Assembly (NCBI GenBank): GCA_015064665.1
Contig: SVRU01000006.1
Location: 1-50,438 of the forward strand
From: Oscillospiraceae bacterium
Lineage (GTDB): Bacteria; Bacillota_A; Clostridia; Oscillospirales; CAG-272
Direction of reading: 5' to 3'
Length of the DNA stretch: 50,438 nt
Numbering within the stretch: the stretch's first letter is position 1; each line of letters begins with the position of its first letter. The position numbers and the translations under genes are program-made. This document shows, piece by piece, positions 26,944-35,946 of this stretch. The notes below the pieces were generated by a model. That model made no database searches and was not told where the DNA came from. It saw nothing but the letters and a program-made list of their open reading frames with translations.

Positions 26944-27510
26944 ATGCAGACTAAACAATCGCTTGACATAAGAAAGCTTACCTATCTTGCAATGCTCACG
27001 GCTCTCGTCGTCGTGCTTCAGATTTTTATAGCGCCCTTAATTGGAGCCGCAACGGGCCTTTCGCCTGCGCTCGTTCTTATTCCTATCGTTCTCGGAGTTG
27101 CCTCGTGCGGAATCGGTGCGGGGGCATGGCTCGGTGGAGTATTTTCGCTTATAGTTATGTTCGACCCGACCACAGTGCCGTTCCTTGAGTTCAATCCTGT
27201 TCTCACCGTGCTTCTCGTTTTCCTTAAGGGCATCGGTTCGGGTGTTATTGCAGGACTTATATTTAAGCTTTTAAGCAAAAAAAACAGGCTTGTTGCAATA
27301 ATTATCGCGGCAATTTCTGCACCTATTGCAAATACGGGTATATTCGTTGTCGGCTGTTTGCTCTTTTTCCGTGAGCTTACCGGAATCGGTGTTTATTCAT
27401 TGTTTATAACTGTGAATTTTGCCGTAGAGCTTGCAGTTAACGCAGTGCTCGTTCCCGCAATTTATCACATTCTTGATGCAACTAACGTTTTGAAAAGTAA
27501 AAAATCTTAG
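26944..27510 (+). CDS. ECF transporter S component
   Basis: A 188-residue membrane protein with about six helices, of the substrate-binding S-component class that docks on a shared EcfA-EcfA'-EcfT module to import vitamins or cofactors. The N-terminal LTYLAMLTALVVVLQIF and the last-helix SAPIANTGIFVVGCLLF segments match the PF12822-type group. ATG 26944 follows ACGGAGG; the in-frame ATG at 26926 is upstream of it. No riboswitch fits in the 30-nt leader, and no neighbouring vitamin gene hints at the ligand. Confidence 0.88.
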   Translation: MQTKQSLDIRKLTYLAMLTALVVVLQIFIAPLIGAATGLSPALVLIPIVLGVASCGIGAGAWLGGVFSLIVMFDPTTVPFLEFNPVLTVLLVFLKGIGSGVIAGLIFKLLSKKNRLVAIIIAAISAPIANTGIFVVGCLLFFRELTGIGVYSLFITVNFAVELAVNAVLVPAIYHILDATNVLKSKKS

Positions 27511-27518
27511 GCAATAGA

Positions 27519-27557
27519 GGCCGGCTCACGTTCCGAAAACCTGAGTCGGTCTTTTTT
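27519..27557 (+). terminator. Terminator after ECF S component
   Basis: GGCCGGCTCA (27519-27528) pairs with TGAGTCGGTC (27542-27551), with two wobble pairs, then six T. Confidence 0.82.
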
Positions 27558-27570
27558 ATAAGGGGTTCTT

Positions 27571-28242
27571 ATGATTGAGTTTTTACATAAAACGAGGGAG
27601 CTTGTCGTAATATATAAGCCGTGCGGCATTCCTACGCAATCCGATACGACGGGCGACGACGACGCTATGTCAATTGCCTCGCGCGAGCTTAGGACAATGG
27701 GCGAAGCTTCGGATTTGTGGCTTGTACATCGGCTTGACAGAGTCGTTGGCGGAGTTTTGGTTTTTGCGAGAAAAAAATCGGTCGCAGCCGAGCTTTCCGC
27801 GCTTGTCGGTGGCAGAGGCATGGAAAAGGAATATATAGCCGTGGTTGAGGGCAGAGCGGAGGGCGGAGTCCTTACCGACTGGCTTTATAAGGATTCGAAA
27901 AAGGGAAAAGCCTTCGTTGTAAGTGAACGGCGCGGAGCTAAAAAAGCAGAGCTTGAATACGAGCCGCTTGGATTTTTTGATAACGGCCGCAGTGGGCTTA
28001 CTCTTGTCAAAATCAAGCTTTATACGGGCAGATTTCATCAGATCAGAGCACAGTTTTCATCAAGGGGAATGTCGCTTGTTGGCGACGGAAAATACGGGAG
28101 CCATGACAATAAGGCTAAATTTCCCGCGCTGTTTGCATCACGCATTTCATTTTCTCTCGGAGATAAAAAAACCGAGGCTTTGTGTCTTCCCGATTTGAAT
28201 ACGTATCCCTGGTCGCTGTTTGAAAAGGAGTTATACCAATGA
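27571..28242 (+). CDS. RluA-family pseudouridine synthase
   Basis: Isomerises uridine in rRNA or tRNA. The 223-residue protein lacks the N-terminal S4 domain of full-length RluD. Motif I VIYKPCGIPTQ and motif II LVHRLDRVVGG with the catalytic Asp56 are present; GRFHQIRAQF is motif III. Target position is unknown. Its stop overlaps the next gene by four bases (ATGA). The ribosome site is AAGGGGT and it sits directly behind the previous terminator. Confidence 0.9.
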   Translation: MIEFLHKTRELVVIYKPCGIPTQSDTTGDDDAMSIASRELRTMGEASDLWLVHRLDRVVGGVLVFARKKSVAAELSALVGGRGMEKEYIAVVEGRAEGGVLTDWLYKDSKKGKAFVVSERRGAKKAELEYEPLGFFDNGRSGLTLVKIKLYTGRFHQIRAQFSSRGMSLVGDGKYGSHDNKAKFPALFASRISFSLGDKKTEALCLPDLNTYPWSLFEKELYQ

Positions 28243-29384
28243 CAGAAAAGCTTTATTATAAAGACGCATATATAAAAGAATTTTTCGCAACCGTTCTTTC
28301 CTGCAAAAGCCGTGGGGAGTATTACGAAATAATTCTCGATAAAACGGCATTCTTTCCCGAGGAGGGCGGTCAGTATTCCGACAAGGGCTATCTTGGGGAC
28401 GTAAGGGTTTTCGACGTAAAAGAAAAGGACGGAATAATTACCCATCTGACAAATGCGCCCTTTATTGAAAACAGCACCGTCAACGGCAGAATCGATTTCG
28501 ACGAAAGATTTGAAAAGATGCAGTGTCATACGGCGGAGCATATAATATCCGGAATAATACACAGTCTTTTCGGACTTGAAAATGTCGGCTTTCATCTCGG
28601 TGAGGAAGAGGTTACGATGGACGTTTCCGCACCGCTTACGCGCAAACAGTTAAACGAGGTAGAGGCTCTTGCAAACGAGGCCGTATATAAAAACGTCAAG
28701 GTTACTACTGAATTTCCCGCGCCCGAAGAGCTTTCCGCGCTTGAATACCGTTCAAAACTTGATTTAAGCGAAAACATCCGTATAGTCTATATAGGTGAAT
28801 ACGATGCCTGTGCCTGCTGCGCGCCGCATGTGGCGTATACCGGTGAGATAGGTGCAATAAAAATACTCGATTTTACGGGACTTCGCGGCGGTACAAGAAT
28901 CAGAATTGCCGCAGGGCGCCGAGCGATGCGTATCTTTAGCGGTCTTCTTGACGGAGCTCAGGCAATATCATCGATGCTCTCGGTTCCGAAAAACGAAATA
29001 TCCGCGGCAACGAAAAGGCTGCTTGATGATTTTACTGCGCAAAAAAACAGCTTTGCGGCTTATAGAATTTCGGTAATGGAAAGGCAAGCGGAGAAGCTTT
29101 CCTTTGAGGCGGGCAACAGACTTATCGTCTTTTCGGATGCTTCGGTTTCCGAGATGATTGCCTTTTCTAATATAGCCGTTTTGAAAACCGAGGGAATTCT
29201 CGTTTTACTTTCGGGTAATGACGGTGACTATAAATACGTTATTTCATCAAATACCGTAAATTTAAGAGAAATAACGCAAGACGTAAATAAAAGCCTCCTC
29301 GGAAGAGGAGGCGGAAAGCCAAATATGATTCAGGGCTCGTTTTCGTCAAGTGAAAAGCAAATACGGGAGTATTTTAATCTTTAA
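28239..29384 (+). CDS. alaX: Alanyl-tRNA editing protein AlaX
   Basis: Hydrolyses mischarged Ser/Gly-tRNA-Ala in trans. The 381-residue AlaX-L form has the editing-domain zinc ligands H97-x3-H101 (HTAEH) and the late CACCAPH Cys/His pair, plus the GLRGGTRIRI strand and a C-terminal DHHA1-like domain ending in GGRGGGKPNMIQG-type sequence (GRGGGKPNMIQGSFS). Translationally coupled to the pseudouridine synthase, so both are RNA-quality genes. The 3' end overlaps the convergent dCMP deaminase gene by 11 bases. Confidence 0.92.
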   Translation: MTEKLYYKDAYIKEFFATVLSCKSRGEYYEIILDKTAFFPEEGGQYSDKGYLGDVRVFDVKEKDGIITHLTNAPFIENSTVNGRIDFDERFEKMQCHTAEHIISGIIHSLFGLENVGFHLGEEEVTMDVSAPLTRKQLNEVEALANEAVYKNVKVTTEFPAPEELSALEYRSKLDLSENIRIVYIGEYDACACCAPHVAYTGEIGAIKILDFTGLRGGTRIRIAAGRRAMRIFSGLLDGAQAISSMLSVPKNEISAATKRLLDDFTAQKNSFAAYRISVMERQAEKLSFEAGNRLIVFSDASVSEMIAFSNIAVLKTEGILVLLSGNDGDYKYVISSNTVNLREITQDVNKSLLGRGGGKPNMIQGSFSSSEKQIREYFNL

Positions 29385-29871
29385 CGTCGAGATTAAGCAA
29401 AATAGATGCTCTGGTCGGCTTGCTTTTAGTAAGCTTAATTCCCGCTGTTTCAAGCATTTTTCTTGACGCCTTCGTTAGCGGGGTGTCCTTGTATTTATCC
29501 GAAAGATATATCACCTCGCGTATTCCCGACTGAATTATTGCTTTTGCGCATTCGTTGCAAGGGAAAAGCGCAACGTATAGCTTCGAGCCGGCAAGGGATT
29601 TGCCGCGTGAATTAAGTATTGCGTTAAGCTCGGCGTGAACTACGTAGGGATATTTCGTGTCGGTTGCCTCGCCGTCTCTTGACCAGGGGAAATCGTCGTC
29701 GGAGCAGCCGAGAGGAAAGCCGTTGTAGCCTGTTGAAAGAATTCTGTTTTGCTCGTCAACGATACAGGCTCCGACCTGCGTGTTGGGGTCTTTTGACCGC
29801 TCTGCCGCAAGAAGAGCAACCCCCATAAAATAATCGTCCCAGCTTATGTAATCGCGTCTTTTATCACTCAT
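29374..29871 (-). CDS. dCMP/cytidine deaminase family protein (ComEB-like)
   Basis: A 165-residue zinc deaminase converting dCMP to dUMP for thymidylate supply. The zinc site is HAE (His79-Ala-Glu81) with PCNEC (Cys105, Cys108), and the N-terminal SKDPNTQVGACIVD segment is the family signature. Length and pattern match bacterial ComEB. Own strong promoter; its 3' end overlaps alaX by 11 bases. Confidence 0.93.
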   Translation of the reverse strand: MSDKRRDYISWDDYFMGVALLAAERSKDPNTQVGACIVDEQNRILSTGYNGFPLGCSDDDFPWSRDGEATDTKYPYVVHAELNAILNSRGKSLAGSKLYVALFPCNECAKAIIQSGIREVIYLSDKYKDTPLTKASRKMLETAGIKLTKSKPTRASILLNLDVKD

Positions 29872-29902
29872 AGTATAAAACCTCGTAAAACTTGTTAAAC
29901 CG

Positions 29903-29931
29903 ATTATACCACAGTTTGTCGGTTATGTCAA
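29903..29931 (-). promoter_or_regulatory. Promoter of the deaminase gene
   Basis: Minus strand TTGACA (29931-29926), 17 bp, TATAAT (29908-29903) with extended TGG. Confidence 0.85.
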
Positions 29932-29956
29932 CCAAATTTTGTAAAAGGAGGCCACC

Positions 29957-30850
29957 GTGGAATTATCTTATAAAAATTGTAATCTTTGTTCTCATAGATG
30001 TTTTATAGACAGAACTGCGGGTGAGCTTGGTTTTTGCGGAATGTCGGATTCGCCTCAGATAGCGCGAGCGGCGCTTCATATGTGGGAAGAGCCTGTGATT
30101 TCAGGTGAGCGCGGCTCGGGAACGATATTCTTTTCAGGTTGTTCGCTTGGCTGTGTATTTTGTCAAAACAACAAGATATCTCATGGCAGAGTCGGGAAAA
30201 CAGTAAGCTTAAATCGATTATCCGAAATTATGACCGAGCTTCAAGTTGCGGGCGCTCACAATATAAATTTCGTTACACCCACGCATTACGCCCCATCTGT
30301 AAAAGAGGCGGTAGCACTTGCAAAAAACAGCGGGCTTGATATACCGATAGTGTATAACACCTCCTCTTACGATACTGTTGAAACGGTAAAATCGCTTGCC
30401 GATACCGTTGATATTTACCTTGCAGATTACAAGTTTTATAAAAAGAAAACCGCTTTGTATCTTTCATCCGCCGAAAATTATCCAGAGGCAGCTGCCCTTG
30501 CGATTGCCGAGATGTATAAGCAAAAGCCGAGTGTTGTAATTGAGAATGGTATAATGAAATCGGGCGTTATCGTCAGAATCCTGCTTTTGCCCGAGCACGT
30601 TGCAGAGGCAAAGCTGATATGCAAGCGCATTTACGATGCCTATGGAGATAATATATATATCAGCCTTATGAATCAATATACGCCGATGAAGGATATGAAG
30701 CCGCCGCTTGACCGAAGGGTAACGTTATCGGAGTATGAGGAGCTTGTTTCTTATGCTCAAAGACTTGGTGTGAAATTTGCATTTACTCAGGAGCGCGAAA
30801 GCGCAAAAGAATCCTTTATTCCGGATTTTGATTTAACCGGAGTAGTGTAA
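29957..30850 (+). CDS. Radical SAM protein, PflA-like
   Basis: A 297-residue radical S-adenosylmethionine protein of the pyruvate-formate-lyase activase-like group (COG1313 type). Cluster cysteines are C62, C66 and C69 (FSGCSLGCVFCQNN), and the N-terminal CNLCSHRC plus CGM is an additional cysteine set of this subgroup. The substrate is unknown, and no glycyl-radical enzyme gene is next to it. The start is GTG with AAAGGAGG ten bases upstream. Confidence 0.9.
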   Translation: MELSYKNCNLCSHRCFIDRTAGELGFCGMSDSPQIARAALHMWEEPVISGERGSGTIFFSGCSLGCVFCQNNKISHGRVGKTVSLNRLSEIMTELQVAGAHNINFVTPTHYAPSVKEAVALAKNSGLDIPIVYNTSSYDTVETVKSLADTVDIYLADYKFYKKKTALYLSSAENYPEAAALAIAEMYKQKPSVVIENGIMKSGVIVRILLLPEHVAEAKLICKRIYDAYGDNIYISLMNQYTPMKDMKPPLDRRVTLSEYEELVSYAQRLGVKFAFTQERESAKESFIPDFDLTGVV

Positions 30851-30857
30851 AAAAATA

Positions 30858-30916
30858 AAAACCCCTTAAAGCAGATACACTTTTAAAAGGTTTCTGAGAC
30901 TGCTTTGAGGGGTTTT
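30858..30916. terminator. Bidirectional terminator radical SAM / histidine kinase
   Basis: Arms AAAACCCCTTAAAGCAG (30858-30874) and CTGCTTTGAGGGGTTTT (30900-30916) pair over 17 bp with one wobble, in the convergent gap. Confidence 0.85.
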
Positions 30917-30917
30917 G

Positions 30918-31967
30918 TTATGTGGCAAGAGTGACGGTAAAAGCGGTTTTTCCATTCTTGCTTTCAACGGTTATTTTTCCGTTGTGGAGATTTACTATAT
31001 GCTTTACTATCGAGAGTCCGATGCCGTTGCCCTCGGTTGAGCGTGATTTGTCGGATTGGTAAAACTTGTTGAAAATTGCGTTGTATTCGGATTCCTTTAT
31101 TTCAGTGCCGTAATTCGTTATGGAAACGGAAATTTCTTTTTCGTTTCGCTTGGCACAAATAAGTAAATCTTTATTCGTTTCGGAAAATTTTATCGCATTG
31201 TCAAGAAGGTTAAGCCACACCTGAGTCATCATATCCTGATTGGCAGACACGGTATATTCGTCGAGCTCTAGCACGGGAGTCAGATTTTTTGCCGTCCATT
31301 TGCGTTCAAGCAGAAGCAGACAGGTTCTGATTTGCTCGGATATATTGTAGCTTTCTTTATTCGTGAGAATACTTTGCGTTTCTATTTTTGAAAGATAGAG
31401 GGCGTTTGAGGTCATCTGCGTAAGTCGGTTTGCCTCCTGCTCCATTACCGCGAGGTATTGATTCCTTTTCTCTTCGGTCAAATTTTCATTTTTCATAAGC
31501 GAAATAAGACCGTTGATTGAAACTATCGGCGTTTTCAGCTCGTGTGAAAAATCATTTACGAAGTCTGAGCGGAGAATTTCGGTTTTTTCAAGCTCGGTTG
31601 CGAGAGTGTTAAAGGTTTTTTCTATTTTCTTAAGCTCCTCGTATTTCCCAAGCTCTATTCTGGTTGAAAAATCCCCCTCGGCAAGTCTTTCCATTCCGTC
31701 AACGATTTTGTTCAGCGGTTTGAAAATAATACGCGCGAGAATAAAGGAGAGCGAGAGTCCGACGACGATGCTCGTTGCCGTGAATATGACAACCCAATAC
31801 CAGCCCGACGTTCCTATTCCGATGATTGAAATAATATCAAGCTTCTTGAAAAGGAACTCAAGCATTGACGCGACGAGAAGCGCGATGAGCAGAATAGACG
31901 CCGTTCCGACGATGAAGGCTACGTTGACTGCGGTGATGGGAGATAGCTTTTTATTTATTTTTTTCAT
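30918..31967 (-). CDS. Sensor histidine kinase, PhoR-type
   Basis: A 349-residue membrane histidine kinase. Two transmembrane helices (about 15-38 and 57-78) bracket a very short periplasmic-side loop of about 20 residues, so it may sense membrane state or a partner rather than bind a solute. HAMP follows (81-130), then HisKA with His142 in FSHELKTP, and a HATPase_c domain with LLDNAIKF (N box) and GNGIGLSI (G2 box). It overlaps the response regulator by four bases. Target genes unknown. Confidence 0.94.
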   Translation of the reverse strand: MKKINKKLSPITAVNVAFIVGTASILLIALLVASMLEFLFKKLDIISIIGIGTSGWYWVVIFTATSIVVGLSLSFILARIIFKPLNKIVDGMERLAEGDFSTRIELGKYEELKKIEKTFNTLATELEKTEILRSDFVNDFSHELKTPIVSINGLISLMKNENLTEEKRNQYLAVMEQEANRLTQMTSNALYLSKIETQSILTNKESYNISEQIRTCLLLLERKWTAKNLTPVLELDEYTVSANQDMMTQVWLNLLDNAIKFSETNKDLLICAKRNEKEISVSITNYGTEIKESEYNAIFNKFYQSDKSRSTEGNGIGLSIVKHIVNLHNGKITVESKNGKTAFTVTLAT

Positions 31968-32638
31968 ACCTTTTTCACCGCCTTGTATCCAAGACCGCGG
32001 ATGTTTTCTATTTCGAATTCCTCCCAGCCCTCAAAACGCTTGCGCAATCTTCCTATGTGAACGGTGACCGTTTCGGGTACTGTATCGCATTCAAGACCCC
32101 AGATTTCATCCATCAGCTGAATTCTTGTGAAAATCTTTTCGGGGTAGGAAAGCAGCTTATAAAGCAGCTGAAATTCTTTCTGAGGAAGCACTTGTGTTTG
32201 ACCGTGACCGATAACCGAGTAGGAGTCGTAGTCTAAAACCACGTCGCCTATTACGATTTTTTTCTCGTTGATTATTTTAAATCTGCGAAGCAGAGCCTTT
32301 ATGTGTAAAAGAAATTCATCGGCGTCTATCGGTTTTGACATAAAGTCGTCAATCCCCGCGAGGAAACCGAGCTTTCTGTCCTCGGGCAGCTGCTTTGCGG
32401 AAACCATAAGCACGGGCAGGTCCTGATTAAAGCTTCTTATTTCCTGCGTTAGAGCGTATCCGTCGATTCCGGGCATCATGATATCAACGACTGCAAGGTC
32501 AAGGTGCTCCTTCTCAAGAATAGCAAGAGCCTCCTCTCCGTTCTTTGCCGAAAAGGCGACGTATCCGTTTGCTTCAAGAATTTCGGTCATAACGTAACGT
32601 ATGTTTTTATCATCGTCAACTATAAGAATATGAAACAT
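31964..32638 (-). CDS. OmpR-family response regulator
   Basis: A 224-residue transcription factor, partner of the adjacent kinase. The receiver domain has the acidic pocket D8/D9, phosphoacceptor Asp52 (VVDIMMPG) and Lys103 (MSKPID). The C-terminal winged-helix DNA-binding domain (about 130-222) contains LPQKEFQLLYKLLSYPEKIF and a VTVHIGRLRKRFE recognition helix. Its own promoter has an inverted repeat over the -10, a possible autoregulatory site. Confidence 0.94.
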   Translation of the reverse strand: MFHILIVDDDKNIRYVMTEILEANGYVAFSAKNGEEALAILEKEHLDLAVVDIMMPGIDGYALTQEIRSFNQDLPVLMVSAKQLPEDRKLGFLAGIDDFMSKPIDADEFLLHIKALLRRFKIINEKKIVIGDVVLDYDSYSVIGHGQTQVLPQKEFQLLYKLLSYPEKIFTRIQLMDEIWGLECDTVPETVTVHIGRLRKRFEGWEEFEIENIRGLGYKAVKKV

Positions 32639-32690
32639 TTCTAAACTCCGGTTGAAAATATGCTATCATACCAAGCAAAATGCTCGTATT

Positions 32691-32709
32691 TGATACATTT
32701 ATTGTATCA
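32691..32709. promoter_or_regulatory. Inverted repeat TGATACA/TGTATCA at the regulator start site
   Basis: TGATACA (32691-32697) and TGTATCA (32703-32709) flank a five-base loop and overlap the -10 ATTGTA (32701-32706) of the two-component operon. Confidence 0.55.
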
Positions 32710-32729
32710 CACCTGCAAATATATGTCAA
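32701..32729 (-). promoter_or_regulatory. Promoter of the two-component operon
   Basis: Minus strand TTGACA (32729-32724), 17 bp, TACAAT (32706-32701) with extended TGA. Confidence 0.82.
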
Positions 32730-32776
32730 TTAAAATATATTTTAAAGTTTTTGTTAATTATCAGTTTATTTTTTTT

Positions 32777-32785
32777 TGCTAAAAT
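32777..32785 (+). promoter_or_regulatory. Extended -10 promoter of the lipid kinase gene
   Basis: TGC-TAAAAT (32777-32785) behind a T-rich tract, without a recognisable -35. The start would fall near 32792. Confidence 0.45.
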
Positions 32786-32816
32786 AATACAAAATGCGAC
32801 AGGGGAGAAACAGAAA

Positions 32817-33659
32817 ATGAATTACATTCTTTACAATCCTATCTCGGGGCACGGCGGCAGTCTTGAGTGCGCAGAGAAAATTAAAGCGGCAGATGATTCT
32901 CAGGCAAAGCTTGTGGATATAACCGAAATTAATTCCTACTCCGAGTTCATATCCTTGCTAGCTTCAGACGACGTAATAACCATATGCGGCGGTGACGGAA
33001 CTCTAAACCGTTTCGTTAACGCTGTTTCGGATATTGATTTAAAAAACAGGGTGTTTTATTTTCCGTCGGGAACGGGAAACGATTTCTATGCCGACGTATG
33101 CGACGCTGACTCCGACTCGGTGATAGAAATAACCGAATACATAAAAAATCTTCCTGCCGTTACAGTTAACGGAAAAGAGTATAAGTTCATAAACGGCGTA
33201 GGCTACGGCATTGACGGCTATTGTTGCGAGGTTGGCGACGAATGCAGGGCAAAGGGAAAGAAGGCTAACTATACGGCAATTGCCATTAAAGGACTTCTGT
33301 TTAACTTCAAACCAAGACGTGCAACCGTTACGGTCGACGGAGTTGAAAAGGAATACAAGAAGGTTTGGATAGCTCCTACGATGTTCGGCAGCCATTACGG
33401 CGGCGGAATGATTCCAACGCCCAACCAGTCAAGAAGCGCAGAGCAAAAGAAGCTTTCGCTTATGCTTTTTCACGGCTCCGGCAAACTGAAAACTCTTATG
33501 ATTTTTCCATCGATATTCAAGGGGGAGCACGTAAAGCACACCGAGTGCGTTGAGGTGATAGAGGGAAAAAACATTACCGTAAAATTTGACAGACCGACTT
33601 CACTTCAGATTGACGGCGAAACGGTTCTCGGTGTTACCGAATATTCTGCAAATATTTAA
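32817..33659 (+). CDS. Diacylglycerol/lipid kinase family protein
   Basis: A 280-residue protein of the DAGK_cat fold (YegS/DagK/BmrU type), phosphorylating a lipid such as diacylglycerol at the membrane. The N-terminal YNPISGHGG and ICGGDGTLNRF (GGDGT at 58-62) form the nucleotide loop, FPSGTGNDFY is the second nucleotide segment, and VKFDRPTSLQIDGE near the C-terminus is the conserved closing strand. ATG 32817 follows GGGGAG; the longer frame would start inside the promoter T-tract. Divergent from the two-component operon. Confidence 0.9.
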   Translation: MNYILYNPISGHGGSLECAEKIKAADDSQAKLVDITEINSYSEFISLLASDDVITICGGDGTLNRFVNAVSDIDLKNRVFYFPSGTGNDFYADVCDADSDSVIEITEYIKNLPAVTVNGKEYKFINGVGYGIDGYCCEVGDECRAKGKKANYTAIAIKGLLFNFKPRRATVTVDGVEKEYKKVWIAPTMFGSHYGGGMIPTPNQSRSAEQKKLSLMLFHGSGKLKTLMIFPSIFKGEHVKHTECVEVIEGKNITVKFDRPTSLQIDGETVLGVTEYSANI

Positions 33660-33678
33660 GACCTGTTTTAATAAAAAA

Positions 33679-33718
33679 GGCTTAAACGCATCAACCTTAC
33701 GGAAGCTGTGTTTAAGCC
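33679..33718. terminator. Bidirectional terminator lipid kinase / potD
   Basis: GGCTTAAAC (33679-33687) pairs with GTTTAAGCC (33710-33718), followed by T6 on the plus strand and T-runs on the minus strand. Confidence 0.82.
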
Positions 33719-33724
33719 GATTTT

Positions 33725-35119
33725 TTATTTAATTTGATTTTTCTTTGCAAGTCTTGCCGCTTTATCGCGAAGTCTGTAATCGCGTGAGCGTTTCTTCTTA
33801 ATATAGGTAGTATAGGCTGCAAGAATAACTACCGAGCCGACTATCGCGCCCGTTGTAACGTGTACCCAAAGCTCCGTCGAGCCGGTAATCTTTAGATCCT
33901 CCCAAAGAGTATTGACTCTCGCTTGTATTTCGGGTGTAAAGCTTCTGTAGCACGCAGGATCGGTTTTGTCAGGGAAAAGGGCGTTGTATTTTTCATTAAC
34001 GGTATCGGGGGTGTAGTTATAAAGCAGGTCGTACGCAGTTTCTCCGTTTTCGCCCTCGTAGGCATATTCAGCCATAGCTTCGATATACTCATCGCTTTCC
34101 ACGACCGCCGTATTGGGAGAGGCGTATCCGATGTATATGGCGTTTGCAACCGCAGGCTCCTCCGAAATCATATAGTTGATATATTCTTTCGCAAGGTGAG
34201 GATTTGACGAGCATTTCGGAATGCACATCGCGTCGATAAAATAGTTCGTTCCTTCCTTGGGATAATAGAAAGCAAGGTTTTCCTGCTCGTCAGCCATAGT
34301 CAGAAAGTCACCGACATAGTAGGATGCTATCATTGCTGACTCGGATTTCATTTTGTTGAATATCTCATCGTTTACGTAGCCCTGAAGAAGCAGTTTTTGG
34401 TCTTTCAAAATTTCAAGAGCACGGTCCCAATCGTCCGGGTTTTCCGAGTTGACGTCGATTCCGTAATAATACATTGCGGTAGCAAAAGCGTCGCGTGGGT
34501 TATTGAACTGAAGAATATTTCCGGCATACTTTTCATTCCACATAAGGCTCCAGCTCTTATCTGCTACGTCCTCGGCATCAACACCCTCTTTGTTGTAAAT
34601 GATGCCAAGCATACCGTAGGTATAGGGAACCGAAAATTCGTTATTTGAATCGTAGTAGGTGTTTTTGAATTTTTCGGGAATATTTCCGTAGTTTGAAAGC
34701 GACGAGGTGTCAAAGGAGAAAAGAAGTCCCTCGTCTTTCATCTTTTCAATCATATAATCCGAAGGGATTATAACGTCGTAGGAAACCGCGCTGTTGGTAA
34801 TTTTTGAATACATATCCTCGTTTGTCGGATAGGTTGAGTATTCAACTTTGATTTTTATTCCGCCATATTTATCAGAAAGATAGGTATTGAAATATTTTTC
34901 AAATCCCTTGTTTGAATCAAAGGAATCCTCTGAGCCGTCGGAAATGTATTCTCCCCAGTTGTACACGTTAAGGGTTACCGTTTCGCCCTTTTTATAAATT
35001 GGCTGCTTTATATCCTCAACAGCCGTAACGCCGTCCTTATTACCGTCAGAGGACGCGCAGGAAAAGAGGTTTAAAAGCATTGATGCGCACACGAGTAAAA
35101 TTAGAATTCTTTTAATCAT
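33725..35119 (-). CDS. potD: Polyamine ABC transporter binding lipoprotein with C-terminal TM helix
   Basis: The solute-binding component for spermidine/putrescine. The signal peptide ends in lipobox LFSC with lipidated Cys21. The periplasmic-binding fold opens LNVYNWGEYISDG as in PotD; YSTYPTNEDMYSKI and IIPSDYMIEKM are family motifs. At 464 residues it is about 100 longer than PotD of enteric bacteria: a C-terminal extension has a transmembrane helix (about 420-440) and a basic tail (KKKRSRDYRLRDKAAR). It would thus be anchored twice. Last gene of potABCD, overlapping potC by four bases. Confidence 0.93.
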   Translation of the reverse strand: MIKRILILLVCASMLLNLFSCASSDGNKDGVTAVEDIKQPIYKKGETVTLNVYNWGEYISDGSEDSFDSNKGFEKYFNTYLSDKYGGIKIKVEYSTYPTNEDMYSKITNSAVSYDVIIPSDYMIEKMKDEGLLFSFDTSSLSNYGNIPEKFKNTYYDSNNEFSVPYTYGMLGIIYNKEGVDAEDVADKSWSLMWNEKYAGNILQFNNPRDAFATAMYYYGIDVNSENPDDWDRALEILKDQKLLLQGYVNDEIFNKMKSESAMIASYYVGDFLTMADEQENLAFYYPKEGTNYFIDAMCIPKCSSNPHLAKEYINYMISEEPAVANAIYIGYASPNTAVVESDEYIEAMAEYAYEGENGETAYDLLYNYTPDTVNEKYNALFPDKTDPACYRSFTPEIQARVNTLWEDLKITGSTELWVHVTTGAIVGSVVILAAYTTYIKKKRSRDYRLRDKAARLAKKNQIK

Positions 35120-35946
35120 TTTAACGCCTCCTTTTTCTTTCTTTTTTTCGGGGCGTTTTTCTTCGTGCTTTTTACGTTTGAGAATATAAGAAGCAGGAAT
35201 ACCGAAATAATGACTATCGTTGAGAGCGCATACATGTCGGGTTTAACCGTTTTCTTAGTCATTGAATAGATAAGAAGCGGCAGCGTCTGGAAATTCGTCG
35301 GCGCAACGAAATAGGAGATAACGAAATCGTCAAGTGAGAGAGTGAACGCCATAACCATACCCGAAAGAACGCCGGGCATAATGTTCGGAAGCTTTACTTT
35401 AAAGAAGGACTGAACCGGAGTGCAACCAAGGTCAAGCGCGGCTTCGGAAAGTGTGTCGCCAAGCTCGTTAATTCGGGGCAGAACCGACAGAATAACGTAG
35501 GGCAGACAGAACGTCGTGTGTGAAATCAGCATAGCCGAAAAGCCCAAATCATTGTAATCGGCTATCTTGAAGATCGCCATAACGACGGCAAAGAAGAGCA
35601 TCATTGACATACCCGTAACTATATCGGGATTCATCATCGGCACGTTGGTTACCGAGGTTATTGCGCCTTTGAGATATTTGTTTCTCATTCTGTATATTCC
35701 CTCGGCTGCCGCCGTTCCAATAACGGTTGATATAAGCGACGAAAGCGCGGCGAGAATAAGCGTGTTGCGAAGCGCGACCCACGCCTCTTCGGATTTAAAC
35801 AGCTCTCTGTACCAATAGAAGCTGAATCCCGAAAAGGAAGCGGTGCTTTCGGTATTGTTGAACGAGAAGAGAACGACCGTAAGAATCGGGATGTAAAGAA
35901 TCGCAAATACGAGGGTGAGATATATTCTTGAGGTATATTTTCTCAT
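35116..35946 (-). CDS. potC: Polyamine ABC transporter permease
   Basis: A 276-residue inner-membrane permease with six helices; the EAA coupling loop is EAALDLGCTPVQSFFKVKLP. With PotB it forms the channel. It overlaps both neighbours by four bases, showing tight translational coupling within potABCD. Confidence 0.95.
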   Translation of the reverse strand: MRKYTSRIYLTLVFAILYIPILTVVLFSFNNTESTASFSGFSFYWYRELFKSEEAWVALRNTLILAALSSLISTVIGTAAAEGIYRMRNKYLKGAITSVTNVPMMNPDIVTGMSMMLFFAVVMAIFKIADYNDLGFSAMLISHTTFCLPYVILSVLPRINELGDTLSEAALDLGCTPVQSFFKVKLPNIMPGVLSGMVMAFTLSLDDFVISYFVAPTNFQTLPLLIYSMTKKTVKPDMYALSTIVIISVFLLLIFSNVKSTKKNAPKKRKKKEALK

